From CAYOSU01 sp964541255 (GTDB taxonomy: Bacteria > Bacillota > Clostridia > Christensenellales > CAMQZB01), in NCBI GenBank assembly GCA_964541255.1, contig CAZIPL010000004.1, forward strand, positions 1-64,000: DNA of 64,000 bases. Reading direction: 5' to 3'. Made by a program: the position numbers and the translations under genes. Below the pieces are notes generated by a model that saw only the letters and a list, made by a program, of their open reading frames with translations, made no database searches and was not told where the DNA came from. This document shows, piece by piece, positions 16,386 to 25,897 of the stretch. Numbering within the stretch: the stretch's first letter is position 1; each line of letters opens with the position of its first letter.

Positions 16386-17864
16386 ATGAGCAAACAAAAA
16401 AGGCAATACCCTAATGACGTCAAGACTATTTTCGGTCTTGAGGGCATGCAGGTTGCCAACGTCATCGCATCGTCGTTCATGTCGTCATACTTTTTGGTAT
16501 ATTTGACCGACTATGCGGGACTCGGACTTTTGGGCGCGACAATCGCTCCGATAATTCTCACTATCGGAAGAATCGTCGATGCCGTAGACGACCCCATTCA
16601 GGGATTTATCATCGATACGGCAAAGCCTAAGAAAATGGGCAAATATAGATTCTTTTGCCTACTTAGCTTAATTTTGACCACACTTTCGATATGCTTCCTA
16701 TATTCCATTCCGCAAGGCTTGGTAGGAAACGTCGTATTGCTTTTCATCTACGTTTTGGCGTTCTATCTTCTTTACGATATGGGCGCCGCTTTGTGGGCGC
16801 ATAACGCACTCGTTCAGAAGATGAAGTTCACGGTGGGCGAGAGAGCAAAGGTTTCCATGATCGGAAGATTCCTCGCGATATTTATCGGCGCGGTTTTCTC
16901 GACGTTTATGATGATAGTCAACGCTATCAATAAATTCGTAAACAACTTCGGAAAGGCGTTCTCCATTGCAACGGTAATCTTAGGCGTTGTTTCTTTGGCA
17001 ATTTCGTTAGTAACACTTCTTCTTGTCAAGGAGGAGGAAACGGAAGACGAAAAGAAATCCGAAAACGAAGAAGAAAAGACCTCTTTCAAGGACGTTATCA
17101 ACATCTTCAAGGTCAATAAAGCGTTCAACGTCAACTTTTTCGGACAGCTTTTCCGTGGCTTTGTTTATGCGCTTTTAACATCGACTACGTCTTATTACAT
17201 GAAGTATGCATATTGTATAGACGCAAACGGCGTGTTTGACGGAGACGCATACGGCGTATACAGCGTTTTGTTCATGACGGTAAGTATGGCTCCGATGCTT
17301 ATTGCGGCGGCTGTCAGCCCTGCAATGATGAAGAAGTTCGACAGCTCCGTGAAGCTCATGAACTTTGCTAACATATTGACTCTTTGCGCAGGCGTTATCG
17401 CGTTTATTTTGCAGCTTGTCGGCGTATTGAATATGAGCTTCTATATCTTCGCCGCCGTAATGTTCGTTTTGTTCTTCGGAAACGGTCTTGCGTTTGTCCC
17501 TGGAACAACCCTTTGGATGGAGTGCATGGACTATAACACCTATAAGACGGGCAAGCCCATGGGCGGTTCGATAAGTGCGCTTTCCGCAATGCTCGGTAAG
17601 GCACAGTCTGCCGTTTCGACCCTTTTCATCGGAATTATCTTGGCGATAAGCAAATACGAAGTTGACTCTGTTACGGGTAACTACGTAGGCGATCTTGCAA
17701 CGCTTCCGTCGGTTCTCAATTGGTTCGTCGCGTCTTGCACGATAATCCCCGGACTTGTTTCGTTGGTATCGGCGATAATTTATAAGTTCTATCCGATAAC
17801 GCCCGAGGTTAAGCTCCAGATGCAGGAAGCTATCAACAAAAACAAAGAAACTCCCGAAGCATAA
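16386..17864 (+). CDS. GPH-family sugar:cation symporter (MelB/XynP-like), copy 1
   Basis: This 492-residue transporter has twelve predicted helices. Signature elements are LTDYAGLGLLG in helix 1-2 and GRIVDAVDDPIQG with IDTAKPKKMGKYR in the helix 2-3 loop, which is the GPH hallmark. A charged loop rich in Glu/Lys (about 215-235) separates the two halves. It takes up glycosides, pentosides or hexuronides with Na+ or H+. AAGGAG precedes the ATG. The closest relative in the window is the transporter at 60275, and a more distant copy is at 55182. The sugar is unknown; the upstream sulfatase and AraC suggest a sulfated or unsulfated oligosaccharide. Confidence 0.87.
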   Translation: MSKQKRQYPNDVKTIFGLEGMQVANVIASSFMSSYFLVYLTDYAGLGLLGATIAPIILTIGRIVDAVDDPIQGFIIDTAKPKKMGKYRFFCLLSLILTTLSICFLYSIPQGLVGNVVLLFIYVLAFYLLYDMGAALWAHNALVQKMKFTVGERAKVSMIGRFLAIFIGAVFSTFMMIVNAINKFVNNFGKAFSIATVILGVVSLAISLVTLLLVKEEETEDEKKSENEEEKTSFKDVINIFKVNKAFNVNFFGQLFRGFVYALLTSTTSYYMKYAYCIDANGVFDGDAYGVYSVLFMTVSMAPMLIAAAVSPAMMKKFDSSVKLMNFANILTLCAGVIAFILQLVGVLNMSFYIFAAVMFVLFFGNGLAFVPGTTLWMECMDYNTYKTGKPMGGSISALSAMLGKAQSAVSTLFIGIILAISKYEVDSVTGNYVGDLATLPSVLNWFVASCTIIPGLVSLVSAIIYKFYPITPEVKLQMQEAINKNKETPEA

Positions 17865-17909
17865 TTATATAGGTAACGAGTATTTCTCATCGATTAATCT
17901 CATAACCGA

Positions 17910-17945
17910 GCAAAAAGGAACGTAAGCCCATTCGTTCCTTTTTGC
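17910..17945 (+). terminator. Terminator after GPH symporter 1
   Basis: GCAAAAAGGAACG (17910-17922) pairs perfectly with CGTTCCTTTTTGC (17933-17945); the T-run is within the stem. The remainder of the gap to 18207 holds one more hairpin and no gene. Confidence 0.65.
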
Positions 17946-18132
17946 GTATATCGAGTAGAAAACGCCGAGAGTAGTCATGATTTATTCTGTTGGGCTGCAT
18001 AAGAAGCTCTAGAAATAAGTTTTTTGGCAAATTAAAAGCAACGAATTTGAATTGTTAATTTCTTTTGTTTTAAGACTTAATAAAGCTTAAAACGCATAGT
18101 AATATATCTTCGACAACTAAATGGCAAATAAT

Positions 18133-18162
18133 AAAGGGAAACTCTTCAATGAGTTTCCCTTT
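18133..18162 (-). terminator. Terminator of the DUF624 gene (usable on both strands)
   Basis: AAAGGGAAACTC (18133-18144) pairs with GAGTTTCCCTTT (18151-18162). It lies 45 nt after the stop of the minus-strand DUF624 gene. Confidence 0.75.
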
Positions 18163-18206
18163 TCTATTGATATTTTTAATGTCTCTAAGTAAGTATTCCC
18201 AAGAAT

Positions 18207-18848
18207 CTATTCTTCTTTTGTTTCGGGAGTTTTGTCGTCGTATTTCGAAAACGCTTTATATAAAAGCTTGGAGTTTATGAAAGCTATGACGGCAAGTCCC
18301 AAGAACATCCAGAACGTCAATAGATAATATGCCGAAAATTCCGCGAAAAAGTATAGCAAAATAAACGGGCAAAGATTGAGCGCAACGACAAGGATTGTCG
18401 TTGGAAGATGTGCTAACGAAAGCATAAACGCGTTTTTAAGGTGCTGTCCGAACTTGTTGTTAAAGCGGCAAATCATAGGGAAGAGCCAGCTGAAAAACCC
18501 CGATACGATAAATAGAATTATGAAAAACAACGCTTGCATAACAGCCGAGCCGTAAAGCTTTTCGACAAAGACGATGTTGTAATCCATATATAAAAGCGCG
18601 GCGACAGCAAGTAGAATCAGCGTTCCGAAAAGCGATTGCACGAAGTTATTCTTGAATGCAACGAAGAATTGCTTAAAAACGTTGGAGTCTTTTTCTTCTT
18701 TGATTTTGAACATAACGTCATACATTGCCGAGAAAGACGCGCCTATCGTAACGACGGGTATGCAGCAAATAGTGAATATCACGTTGAGGATAATAAGGTC
18801 GAGAACTCTCGATAAAAATCTGTGGATCGGTCCGTCAAGCTTGAACAT
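18207..18848 (-). CDS. DUF624 (YesL-like) membrane protein
   Basis: This 213-residue protein has five to six membrane segments and the DUF624 hallmarks: N-terminal FKLDGPIHRFLSRVLDLIILN and the cytoplasmic KEEKDSNVFKQFFVAFKNNF. YesL-type proteins nearly always sit in loci for Lpl/Ytc-type oligosaccharide ABC transporters and are thought to act with them or with their sensors; the biochemical role is unproven. Here it lies 9 nt behind the AraC gene, with the ribosome site (AAGGAG) next to that gene's stop codon, so the two are co-transcribed and divergent from the ABC operon. Confidence 0.85.
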   Translation of the reverse strand: MFKLDGPIHRFLSRVLDLIILNVIFTICCIPVVTIGASFSAMYDVMFKIKEEKDSNVFKQFFVAFKNNFVQSLFGTLILLAVAALLYMDYNIVFVEKLYGSAVMQALFFIILFIVSGFFSWLFPMICRFNNKFGQHLKNAFMLSLAHLPTTILVVALNLCPFILLYFFAEFSAYYLLTFWMFLGLAVIAFINSKLLYKAFSKYDDKTPETKEE

Positions 18849-18857
18849 TTTTTCTCC

Positions 18858-20063
18858 TTAAATATAATTTTCTTCTCTGTATTGTGCGGGCGTTATTCCC
18901 GTCAAACGCTTGAATGTGTTCTGAAAATGGCTTTGCGACGAAAACGCCAAATGATAAGAAATCTCCGACAGTGATTTGTTTGTCGTTTTCAAAAGCCTTT
19001 TTGCATCTTCTATTTTAAGCTCCAATATAAAAACCGCTAAGGTTTTCCCCGTAATGTGCTTAAACTTATTGCAAAGCTGCGTTCTGTTTATGTTAAGAGT
19101 TTGCGCGACGTCTTCCGTCGTAACTCTCATATCGATGTTCTTTTGAATAAATTCCTTGACTTGGATCGCCAATTTATTGCCTTTAAGCCCGTATTTTTCG
19201 TCGGCGACTTTTTTAGTGAAATCAAGAAGTATTTTTGACGATAAGGCATTGAGTTTGTCTAAGCTGTCGGTGCTTTCTGCCGTTTGAATGAAGTGATCGC
19301 TCATCGAATATGCCGTTTCGGGGGAAACTCCGCCGCGAATCGCGGCGCGCGAAGCAAGAACCGTCGAAACTATCGTGATGTTTTTTGTTTGTCTTAAAGA
19401 GCTGTTTGCAAGCTTGCCTATTTCGAAATTTACCGACCATCCGTTCAAAGATAAATTGGTGAGCTCGTTGACGTTTCCTTCTTCTACTAAAGAATATAGC
19501 TTTTGCTCGAATTCCCAACTATTATGAGGTCTTGCAGTGGCCCTTGTTTTTGATTTTTTCGGCGGCGGTTGAATGTCGAGGGTTTCTGCGGTTGTCATAT
19601 TATTGCCGAAATAGTCTAACGGATCGATATTCGTGTCTTTTGTGAATAGGTAACTAAGCGTGAAAAAGATCTTGTTGAAATTATCCGAAGTAAATTTTGT
19701 CGCATATGACAAATAGTCATAAAGCGGGTCGAGATATTCTCTCGGCTCGCCTAATCTTTGAAGTATTCTGAGACACTCGGGTCTATCTATGTCGCTTGTC
19801 GGAACGGGACCTATAACGTAAGTTACTATTTCCTCCGTTGGGGATGTATACTTTGCGATTCCGTAAAAATATAAACCGTCGTCTATGACGGAGAAATTCG
19901 TTTTTGTCGAAAAGATTTTGTTTGTTATGTTTTCGGCGGTATTGAAAGGAAGAGGCGAATTCGAGATACGCTTAACGAGAGTTTCTCCTTTGAAAAGAAA
20001 CACTTGCCAGTTCGAAAAGTACGAAAGCATTGTGCATATAAATATGTGTTCGTCAATCGTCAT
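18858..20063 (-). CDS. AraC-family regulator of the Lpl-type ABC locus
   Basis: This 401-residue regulator has a novel-looking N-terminal domain (~1-290) and a C-terminal AraC domain with VTTEDVAQTLNINRTQLCNK, followed by LAFSSQSHFQNTFKRL and TPAQYREENY. It is clearly paralogous to the regulator at 61834, sharing AKRLLKTT, LAFSSQS and the mid-region ASRAAIRGGVSPETA-like block, so both belong to a local expansion. AAAGGATGG precedes the ATG. It is divergent from the msmK-lpl operon across a 129-bp shared control region and is the likely activator of it. Confidence 0.88.
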   Translation of the reverse strand: MTIDEHIFICTMLSYFSNWQVFLFKGETLVKRISNSPLPFNTAENITNKIFSTKTNFSVIDDGLYFYGIAKYTSPTEEIVTYVIGPVPTSDIDRPECLRILQRLGEPREYLDPLYDYLSYATKFTSDNFNKIFFTLSYLFTKDTNIDPLDYFGNNMTTAETLDIQPPPKKSKTRATARPHNSWEFEQKLYSLVEEGNVNELTNLSLNGWSVNFEIGKLANSSLRQTKNITIVSTVLASRAAIRGGVSPETAYSMSDHFIQTAESTDSLDKLNALSSKILLDFTKKVADEKYGLKGNKLAIQVKEFIQKNIDMRVTTEDVAQTLNINRTQLCNKFKHITGKTLAVFILELKIEDAKRLLKTTNKSLSEISYHLAFSSQSHFQNTFKRLTGITPAQYREENYI

Positions 20064-20192
20064 TTTTTTTCCATCCTTTCAAAATCTGTAATTATTATAC
20101 AATGATTGAAACAGAAATGCAATACAAAACGGCATTTTTGTGTTAAGTTTATTTTATTGATGAAAAAAATTTGTGATTTTGGAGGAAAAATT

Positions 20193-21326
20193 GTGGCAGG
20201 ACTTAGTTTGAGACATATATCGAAGGTATATGACAATAAGGTTAAAGCCGTTGATGATTTCTCGATGGAAATCGAGGACAAGGAATTTATCGTTTTCGTA
20301 GGACCGTCGGGTTGCGGAAAATCCACAACATTACGTATGATTGCGGGCTTAGAGGAAATAACCGACGGCGAGCTTTATATCGATGGCAGAAAGGTCAACG
20401 ACGTAGAGCCTAAGGACAGAGATATTGCGATGGTATTCCAAAACTATGCGCTTTATCCGCATATGACGGTTTATCAGAACATTGCTTTCCCTCTTCGCAT
20501 GAATAAGGTCCCTAAGGACGAAATCAGGCGTAGGGTTATGGAGGTCGCGAAGATTCTCGACATCGAAGAGTATCTTGAAAGAAAGCCTAAGGCGTTGTCG
20601 GGCGGTCAAAGACAGAGAGTAGCACTTGGACGCGCAATCATAAGAAAGCCCAAGGTTTACCTTTTGGACGAGCCTTTGTCTAACCTTGACGCAAAGCTAA
20701 GAGCTGCGATGAGAACGGAGATAAGCAAGCTTCACGAGGCATTGCAGATCACCTTTATTTACGTAACGCACGACCAAGTAGAAGCTATGACGATGGGAAC
20801 GAGAATCGTCGTTATGAAAGACGGCGTCGTTCAGCAGATAGATACTCCGCAGAACCTTTACGATCATCCCGTCAATAAATTCGTAGGCTCCTTTATCGGA
20901 ACGCCGCAAATGAACTTCTTCAACGGAACGCTTCATGAAAACGGAGATCTCGTTTTCGCTAATAACCAAAAGATTAACCTTGGCGAAAGCAGAATGAAAA
21001 CGCTTGAAAGCATCAATGGTTCGAGAGAGGTTTTTTTGGGAATCCGTCCCGAAGATATTCACTTAGCTGGCGAAAACGAAACCAACGTCGTCAAGGCGAG
21101 AATTGAAATCGTCGAAGCTCTCGGAAGCGAAAAACTCGTATATTCGGAGCTTGACTTAGTTAAGAAAACGGACAAGGTCGTTGACGAAAACGGTAACAAT
21201 ACGACGGTAACCGTCAAGCTCGGAGCGAGAGATCCCGCAACGAGAGGTGAGGTCGTCAACTTCACGTTCGACGTAGATCATTTGCACGTATTCGATAAAA
21301 CGACAGAAAGAACGCTTTCGAAATAA
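20193..21326 (+). CDS. Sugar ABC transporter ATP-binding protein, MsmK/UgpC type
   Basis: This 377-residue ATPase of the carbohydrate uptake class 1 has Walker A GPSGCGKS (37-44), Q-loop FQNYALYP, signature LSGGQRQR, Walker B VYLLDEPLSNLDAKLR and a C-terminal TOBE/MalK regulatory domain (HLAGENE, LGARDPATRGE, DVDHLHVFD). The start is GTG at 20193 because GGAGG (20181-20185) is directly upstream. The open frame reaches further back, but no ribosome site supports it. In many Clostridia MsmK is unlinked and shared; here it heads the operon of its permeases. Confidence 0.9.
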   Translation: MAGLSLRHISKVYDNKVKAVDDFSMEIEDKEFIVFVGPSGCGKSTTLRMIAGLEEITDGELYIDGRKVNDVEPKDRDIAMVFQNYALYPHMTVYQNIAFPLRMNKVPKDEIRRRVMEVAKILDIEEYLERKPKALSGGQRQRVALGRAIIRKPKVYLLDEPLSNLDAKLRAAMRTEISKLHEALQITFIYVTHDQVEAMTMGTRIVVMKDGVVQQIDTPQNLYDHPVNKFVGSFIGTPQMNFFNGTLHENGDLVFANNQKINLGESRMKTLESINGSREVFLGIRPEDIHLAGENETNVVKARIEIVEALGSEKLVYSELDLVKKTDKVVDENGNNTTVTVKLGARDPATRGEVVNFTFDVDHLHVFDKTTERTLSK

Positions 21327-21337
21327 GGGGAACGGAT

Positions 21338-22279
21338 ATGGCAAAAACGAAAGAGGTTAACCTTTACGAGAAAAAGACGACGTGGAAACACGACTTCAAA
21401 ATGAATTGGCGTTGGTACCTTATGTTCCTTCCCGTCGCCGTATATTTTATAATTTTCAACTACGTTCCTATGGTCGGGCTTGCAATGGCTTTTGAAAACT
21501 ACAAGCCGCAGCTCGGAATATTCGGGAGCGAATGGATTTGGTTCGACAACTTCATCAAGTTCTTCACCGATCCGAGCTTTTGGAAGCTTATGAGAAACAC
21601 CTTTATGATAAGCCTTTTGGGACTTGTCATAGGTTTCCCCGTTTCCATTATATTTGCCTTGCTTCTCAATGAAATAAGGCTCACTTGGTTCAAGAAAACC
21701 GTTCAGACGATTTCGTACCTTCCGTACTTCGTTTCGATGGTCGTTATCGCGGGGCTTATCATAGAGTTCGTTTCCACCAACGGCGTAATAACGAATTTCC
21801 TCGTCAATGTCTTCGGAATGGAAAGAGAAAACTTGCTCCAGAATCCCAAATATTTCTGGTGGATAAACCTTTTCTCCGATATTTGGCAGGGCATGGGTTA
21901 CGGCTCAATAGTTTATATCGCTGCGATAACCAACGTAAACCAAGAGCTTTACGAGTCTGCCGCGCTTGACGGAGCAAACAGGCTTAAACGAGTTTGGCAT
22001 GTTACTATTCCCAGCATTATGCCTACAATCGTAACGATGCTCGTTCTCCGTTGCGGAATGCTTATGACTGTCGGTTATGACAAGATTCTTCTTTTGTATA
22101 ACCCCAGTATCTATGAAACCGCCGACGTTATTTCGACATACATCAACCGTCAGGCGTTCACGGGCGGAAAGTTCGGATATTCTGCCGCGGTAGGACTGTT
22201 CAATTCCGTAATCGGAACGTTGCTGCTTCTTCTTTCCAACTTCTTAAGCGGCAAGCTTGCGGATACGAAGGTGATTTAA
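21338..22279 (+). CDS. Oligosaccharide ABC transporter permease, LplB type
   Basis: This 313-residue permease (BPD_transp_1) has an extended charged N-terminus of ~35 residues with TWKHDFKMNW, then six helices. The EAA motif is ESAALDGANRLKRVWHVTIP. LplB-type subunits pair with a YtcP-type subunit and serve plant or host oligosaccharides such as rhamnogalacturonides or N-glycan parts. It is 11 nt after msmK and 12 nt before the second permease, each with GGAGG-like sites. Confidence 0.88.
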   Translation: MAKTKEVNLYEKKTTWKHDFKMNWRWYLMFLPVAVYFIIFNYVPMVGLAMAFENYKPQLGIFGSEWIWFDNFIKFFTDPSFWKLMRNTFMISLLGLVIGFPVSIIFALLLNEIRLTWFKKTVQTISYLPYFVSMVVIAGLIIEFVSTNGVITNFLVNVFGMERENLLQNPKYFWWINLFSDIWQGMGYGSIVYIAAITNVNQELYESAALDGANRLKRVWHVTIPSIMPTIVTMLVLRCGMLMTVGYDKILLLYNPSIYETADVISTYINRQAFTGGKFGYSAAVGLFNSVIGTLLLLLSNFLSGKLADTKVI

Positions 22280-22291
22280 GGAGGGCGCGAT

Positions 22292-23182
22292 ATGATAGAA
22301 AAAACATCTGTTTCGAGAGTAATTTTCAATATATTCAACTACGCGTTCATGATACTTATCGCTCTTGTTTGCATAATGCCACTTTGGCACGTTATCATGG
22401 CAAGCTTTTCCAATCCCCGTCTTTTGATGGGAAACAGCGGAATTATCTGGAAGCCTTTGGGTGAAATAACCTTAGACGGATATAAGCTCGTTTTGAATAA
22501 CGAAAAAATCGGCACGGGTTATCTCAATACCATTATATACGTCGTAGCGACAACTCTTCTCGGCGGCGCTTTGACTCTCATTGCGGGATACGTTCTTTCA
22601 AGAAAGACGTTGAAGGCAAGAATGCCGATGACGTTGTTTGTCGTCTTCACGATGATGTTCTCCGGCGGTCTTATCCCGACATATATGGTAATTCGTAGTT
22701 TAGGAATGCTCAATACCCGTTGGGCGATAATAATCCCGGGAGTTATCAATGCGTTCTATATTATAATGATGAAAAACAGCTTCGAACAGCTTCCGACAAG
22801 CTACGAAGAAGCCGCGCTTATCGACGGAGCAAGCCCTACGAGAATTCTTATCGAGGTATTGATTCCCCTTGTCAAATCGACTATTGCGGTTGTCGTTATG
22901 TTCAATATCGTTCAGGTATGGAACTCTTGGTATCCAGCGTCGATCTACTTGACGCTTAGAAGAGATTATTGGCCTTTGCAGCTTATCATGCGAGAGGTTT
23001 TGATAAACAACGATACGTCTAAGGTTCTTACGGCGCAAGACGCTTTGGGAGCTGCGGACTTGACGTCCAACTTGGTTAAGTATTGCGTAACGGTCGTAGG
23101 AACGCTTCCCGTTCTTTTGGCTTATCCGTTCGCGCAGAAGTACTTTGTTAAGGGCGTTACATTAGGCGGAGTTAAGGGCTAA
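22292..23182 (+). CDS. Oligosaccharide ABC transporter permease, LplC/YtcP type
   Basis: This 296-residue permease with six helices is the partner of the preceding LplB-like protein. The EAA loop is EEAALIDGASPTRILIEVLIP. The ending with YPFAQKYFVKGVTLGGVKG is the typical C-terminus of carbohydrate class 1 inner subunits. GGAGG overlaps the previous stop region. Both permeases are of normal length. Confidence 0.9.
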   Translation: MIEKTSVSRVIFNIFNYAFMILIALVCIMPLWHVIMASFSNPRLLMGNSGIIWKPLGEITLDGYKLVLNNEKIGTGYLNTIIYVVATTLLGGALTLIAGYVLSRKTLKARMPMTLFVVFTMMFSGGLIPTYMVIRSLGMLNTRWAIIIPGVINAFYIIMMKNSFEQLPTSYEEAALIDGASPTRILIEVLIPLVKSTIAVVVMFNIVQVWNSWYPASIYLTLRRDYWPLQLIMREVLINNDTSKVLTAQDALGAADLTSNLVKYCVTVVGTLPVLLAYPFAQKYFVKGVTLGGVKG

Positions 23183-23227
23183 AACAGCCTTTAATATAAA
23201 ATATTTCAAATTAAATTTGGAGGAAAA

Positions 23228-24883
23228 ATGATGAAAAAAGTATTTGCAGTTTTGCTCGCAGTCGTTCTTCTTTTGTCTTGCGGATTATTGTCCGCTTGTC
23301 AGAAAGACGATAGTGACGGAGTAATCACGGTTTGGCTTTACGGTGACGATTTGAATTATTATCCCGATTATAATTCAAATCCTATCGTTACTACTATTGA
23401 GAAGAAGTTCGGCGTGGACATTCAGTTCCAGATCCCTGCGCTCGGAAGTGAAAGCGATAACTTCAACCTTATGCTCGGAACGGGCGATTATACCGACGTA
23501 ATATCTCTTGCGTATTCTCCCGATACGGCTGCGGTTCTTTATGAAGACGGAGTTATCGTCGATATCGCACCTTACTTAGAGGAATATATGCCTAACTATT
23601 GGAAATATCTCAACGATAACCCCGAGGCTAAGGCTGCTATAACGGACGACGAAGGACATATTTTCAACATCTTGACGGCGTCTAAAACCGAAGACGAAAC
23701 GATGTGGGGCGGACTTGTTTATCGTCGCGACATCATCGAGACCATGACCGGTGGATATGTATCTTTCCCGAGCGGAAACGAAGAGCCTACGACCATCGAA
23801 GATTGGGAATATATGCTCGGACTTTTCCAGATGTATTTCGAAGCTGCTAAGCTTAACGGCGGAAGCGCAGACTATGCATGCCTTATTCTTCCTTACAACG
23901 GATATTTCTACGGCGGCGAGCTTATCTCGGGCTTCGGAATCGGAACCGCTGCGATAGCTGTCGAAAACGGTAACGTATATTTGGGCGCAACGAGAAACGA
24001 GTTCAGAAATTATCTTGAAAAGATGCACGAATGGTACGAAAAAGGCTGGATTTATCAAGATTTCGCGTCGAGAGTTAACGATTCGTTCTATCTCCCCAAT
24101 ACGGCTTTGACATACGGCAATGCCGCTGGTATTTGGTACGGAATCGCAGGCGCTCAGGCGGGTTCGGCTATGAGTATGCCTCAATACGGCTTATACTATG
24201 ACGTTCAGCCTCTCAGAACTCCTCTTGATACCGAACACGGCGTTACGGAATCTCACGCACTTTTGAATTGGACAAACTTCAGCTCGAGCAGCGGTTATGC
24301 AATTACGACAAAGTGCGGAAAACAAGATATGTTAGACTTCATGACCGCAATGGATTGGCTTTTCACCGAAGAGGGCGGAATGATCGTAACGTTGGGTCTT
24401 ACCGAAGAATATGCTAAGGATAACGAAGTATATCAAAAGCTCGGTCTTGAAAAGGGCGTTTGGGGCTATAACGATGACGGTACGCTTTGGTTTGACGAAA
24501 GAGTTCGTGGCGAAAATGCGACTATTGAAAACGGAGACCTCGTCGGAATCAGACTCCCCGGTCATAAACATCCCGAAATCGAAAAACAGTTTGCTGCCGA
24601 AATCGTTCTTAAGTGCGACGAAGTTTGGACGGAATGCGGAAGAGATTGGAATTATCCCGCAGAAATCGTACTCAATTCCGAACAGAACGAAGTTCACTCC
24701 GAGTATTATCAGAACATTATGGACTGCATAGCGCAGTACGCACAGAAGTTCATTATGGGTACGCTTGAGCTTAACGACGCTAACTGGGCTAAGTTCCAGA
24801 ACGCCCTCAAGACTTTCCACGTAGACGAATATGTCAAAGTATATCAGGAAGCATACGACAATTACGTTTCTAAGATGAACTAA
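23228..24883 (+). CDS. Extracellular sugar-binding lipoprotein, LplA/YtcQ type
   Basis: This 551-residue solute-binding protein has a lipoprotein signal ending in LLSAC, giving lipidated Cys24. The mature protein is large and Tyr/Trp-rich, with the SBP_bac_1 features TVWLYGDDLNYYPDY and VDIQFQIPALGSESDNFNLMLGTGDY. Proteins of this size with LplB/YtcP partners bind oligosaccharides rather than monosaccharides. It is the last gene of the operon and is followed by a terminator. Together with DUF624, AraC and MsmK it forms a complete oligosaccharide import locus; no glycosidase is inside the operon. Confidence 0.88.
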   Translation: MMKKVFAVLLAVVLLLSCGLLSACQKDDSDGVITVWLYGDDLNYYPDYNSNPIVTTIEKKFGVDIQFQIPALGSESDNFNLMLGTGDYTDVISLAYSPDTAAVLYEDGVIVDIAPYLEEYMPNYWKYLNDNPEAKAAITDDEGHIFNILTASKTEDETMWGGLVYRRDIIETMTGGYVSFPSGNEEPTTIEDWEYMLGLFQMYFEAAKLNGGSADYACLILPYNGYFYGGELISGFGIGTAAIAVENGNVYLGATRNEFRNYLEKMHEWYEKGWIYQDFASRVNDSFYLPNTALTYGNAAGIWYGIAGAQAGSAMSMPQYGLYYDVQPLRTPLDTEHGVTESHALLNWTNFSSSSGYAITTKCGKQDMLDFMTAMDWLFTEEGGMIVTLGLTEEYAKDNEVYQKLGLEKGVWGYNDDGTLWFDERVRGENATIENGDLVGIRLPGHKHPEIEKQFAAEIVLKCDEVWTECGRDWNYPAEIVLNSEQNEVHSEYYQNIMDCIAQYAQKFIMGTLELNDANWAKFQNALKTFHVDEYVKVYQEAYDNYVSKMN

Positions 24884-24969
24884 TTGGCTATCTAAAAGCA
24901 TTTTAATAGCTTTGATAAACTAAACTAACTAAAAAGCAATTGAATGACTTTTTAACCTTAAACCCCTTG

Positions 24970-25000
24970 AAAAGGCACGGATTTTCTCCCGTGCCTTTTC
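24970..25000 (+). terminator. Rho-independent terminator of the msmK-lpl operon
   Basis: AAAAGGCACGG (24970-24980) pairs perfectly with CCGTGCCTTTT (24989-24999). Confidence 0.8.
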
Positions 25001-25041
25001 GCATGCGTTTATACTTGGTTTTTAATTATGATAAACACTCA

Positions 25042-25551
25042 TAGGGCGGTTTAACTTTCATTGAAAAAGGCTCCCCACAACGTAAAAGGAGCCTATAATA
25101 AGGATAGTTATTATTAAACCGACGGCGGTAGCAGAGCCACCGCCCTACGTGTAGGAAAGATTGAAAGTTGTTTTAAACTTATATACTATCATTTACTCGT
25201 CATAAACATAACGTTAATACTATTGAAATCATTCTTTAACCAGTAGGGCGGAGGCTTCTCATTGCCGCCGAAATTAAAACAAGGCTCTCTTAGCAAGGGA
25301 GCCGGCTCGGCATCTCCGAAAGACTAAAGGGATTGACATATCGCCACGATAAAAACTTTTTTATGGGGCTGTCTGCGAAAAATTAAAGGCATTGACTATT
25401 GCCACGGCGATTGTGTAAAGTTAACAAAAAATACGATCCCACCGACACGGCGTTATAGTGCCGTGTTACCCCCCCTTTGTGAAAAGGAGGTAGAGAAATA
25501 AGGAAGGCTCCCTTTGAAGGGAGCTGTCGCTATAAGGCGACTGAGGGATTG
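25042..25551. repeat. Nest of dispersed intergenic repeats
   Basis: This 510-nt gene-free stretch is made of repeat modules. TAGGGCGG/CCGCCCTA cores lie at 25042, 25124-25148 and 25244-25269 (the last inverted relative to 14891). A degenerate GGCTC...GGGATTGACA module lies at 25282-25338 and a further decayed one near 25366-25396. A well-preserved 46-nt GGCTCCC...GAGGGATTG module at 25506-25551 matches 45053-45098 with two differences. No open frame is convincing. It separates the ABC operon from the SipW locus. Confidence 0.65.
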
Positions 25552-25594
25552 TTGCCTATATTAAAAAATTAAATTTTTTTCCAAAATTACTTTT

Positions 25595-25834
25595 TCAAAT
25601 CGAAAGATTGTCGTATAAAAACAAATCGGAAGAAAGGAATTCGCTCACCGACATATCGAATCCGTCGGCGATAATCACCAATGTTTTCAAGGTAACGCCC
25701 TTTGTTTTGCCTTTCATAATGCTTTTGAGTGTTTCGTGCGAAAGCCCGCACTTTTGTTCGAGCTTGTATTGCGTCATGTTGCACTTTTTAAGAAGCTCCT
25801 TTGTTCTTATGGTGACTGCTTCGTTAATGTGCAT
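25595..25834 (-). CDS. Small XRE-family (Cro/CI) DNA-binding regulator
   Basis: This 79-residue protein is essentially one HTH_3 domain: MTQYKLEQKCGLSHETLKSIMKGKT covers helices 2-4, and VTLKTLVIIADGFDMSVSEF is the conserved closing helix. There is no ligand or dimerisation domain beyond it. AAGGAG precedes the ATG, and a TTATAAC-N8-GTTATAA inverted repeat covers the leader. It is divergent from the SipW operon, whose promoter is flanked by two near-identical 16-bp sites. By analogy with SinR and tapA-sipW-tasA in Bacillus it is the likely repressor, though it is not a SinR orthologue by size. Confidence 0.82.
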   Translation of the reverse strand: MHINEAVTIRTKELLKKCNMTQYKLEQKCGLSHETLKSIMKGKTKGVTLKTLVIIADGFDMSVSEFLSSDLFLYDNLSI

Positions 25835-25848
25835 AATTATTTTTCTCC

Positions 25849-25870
25849 TTATAACATTTGTCAGTTATAA
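25849..25870. promoter_or_regulatory. Inverted repeat in the XRE gene leader
   Basis: TTATAAC (25849-25855) and GTTATAA (25864-25870) form a perfect repeat with an 8-nt gap, immediately before the XRE ribosome site. It could be an autoregulatory operator or a leader hairpin. Confidence 0.45.
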
Positions 25871-25897
25871 GTGTATAATTATTTATTTTAATATTAC

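Noticed and set aside
25042..25551. CRISPR array in the repeat-rich gap
   Set aside because: Repeats differ in length, orientation and spacing, and there are no regular spacers or cas genes.
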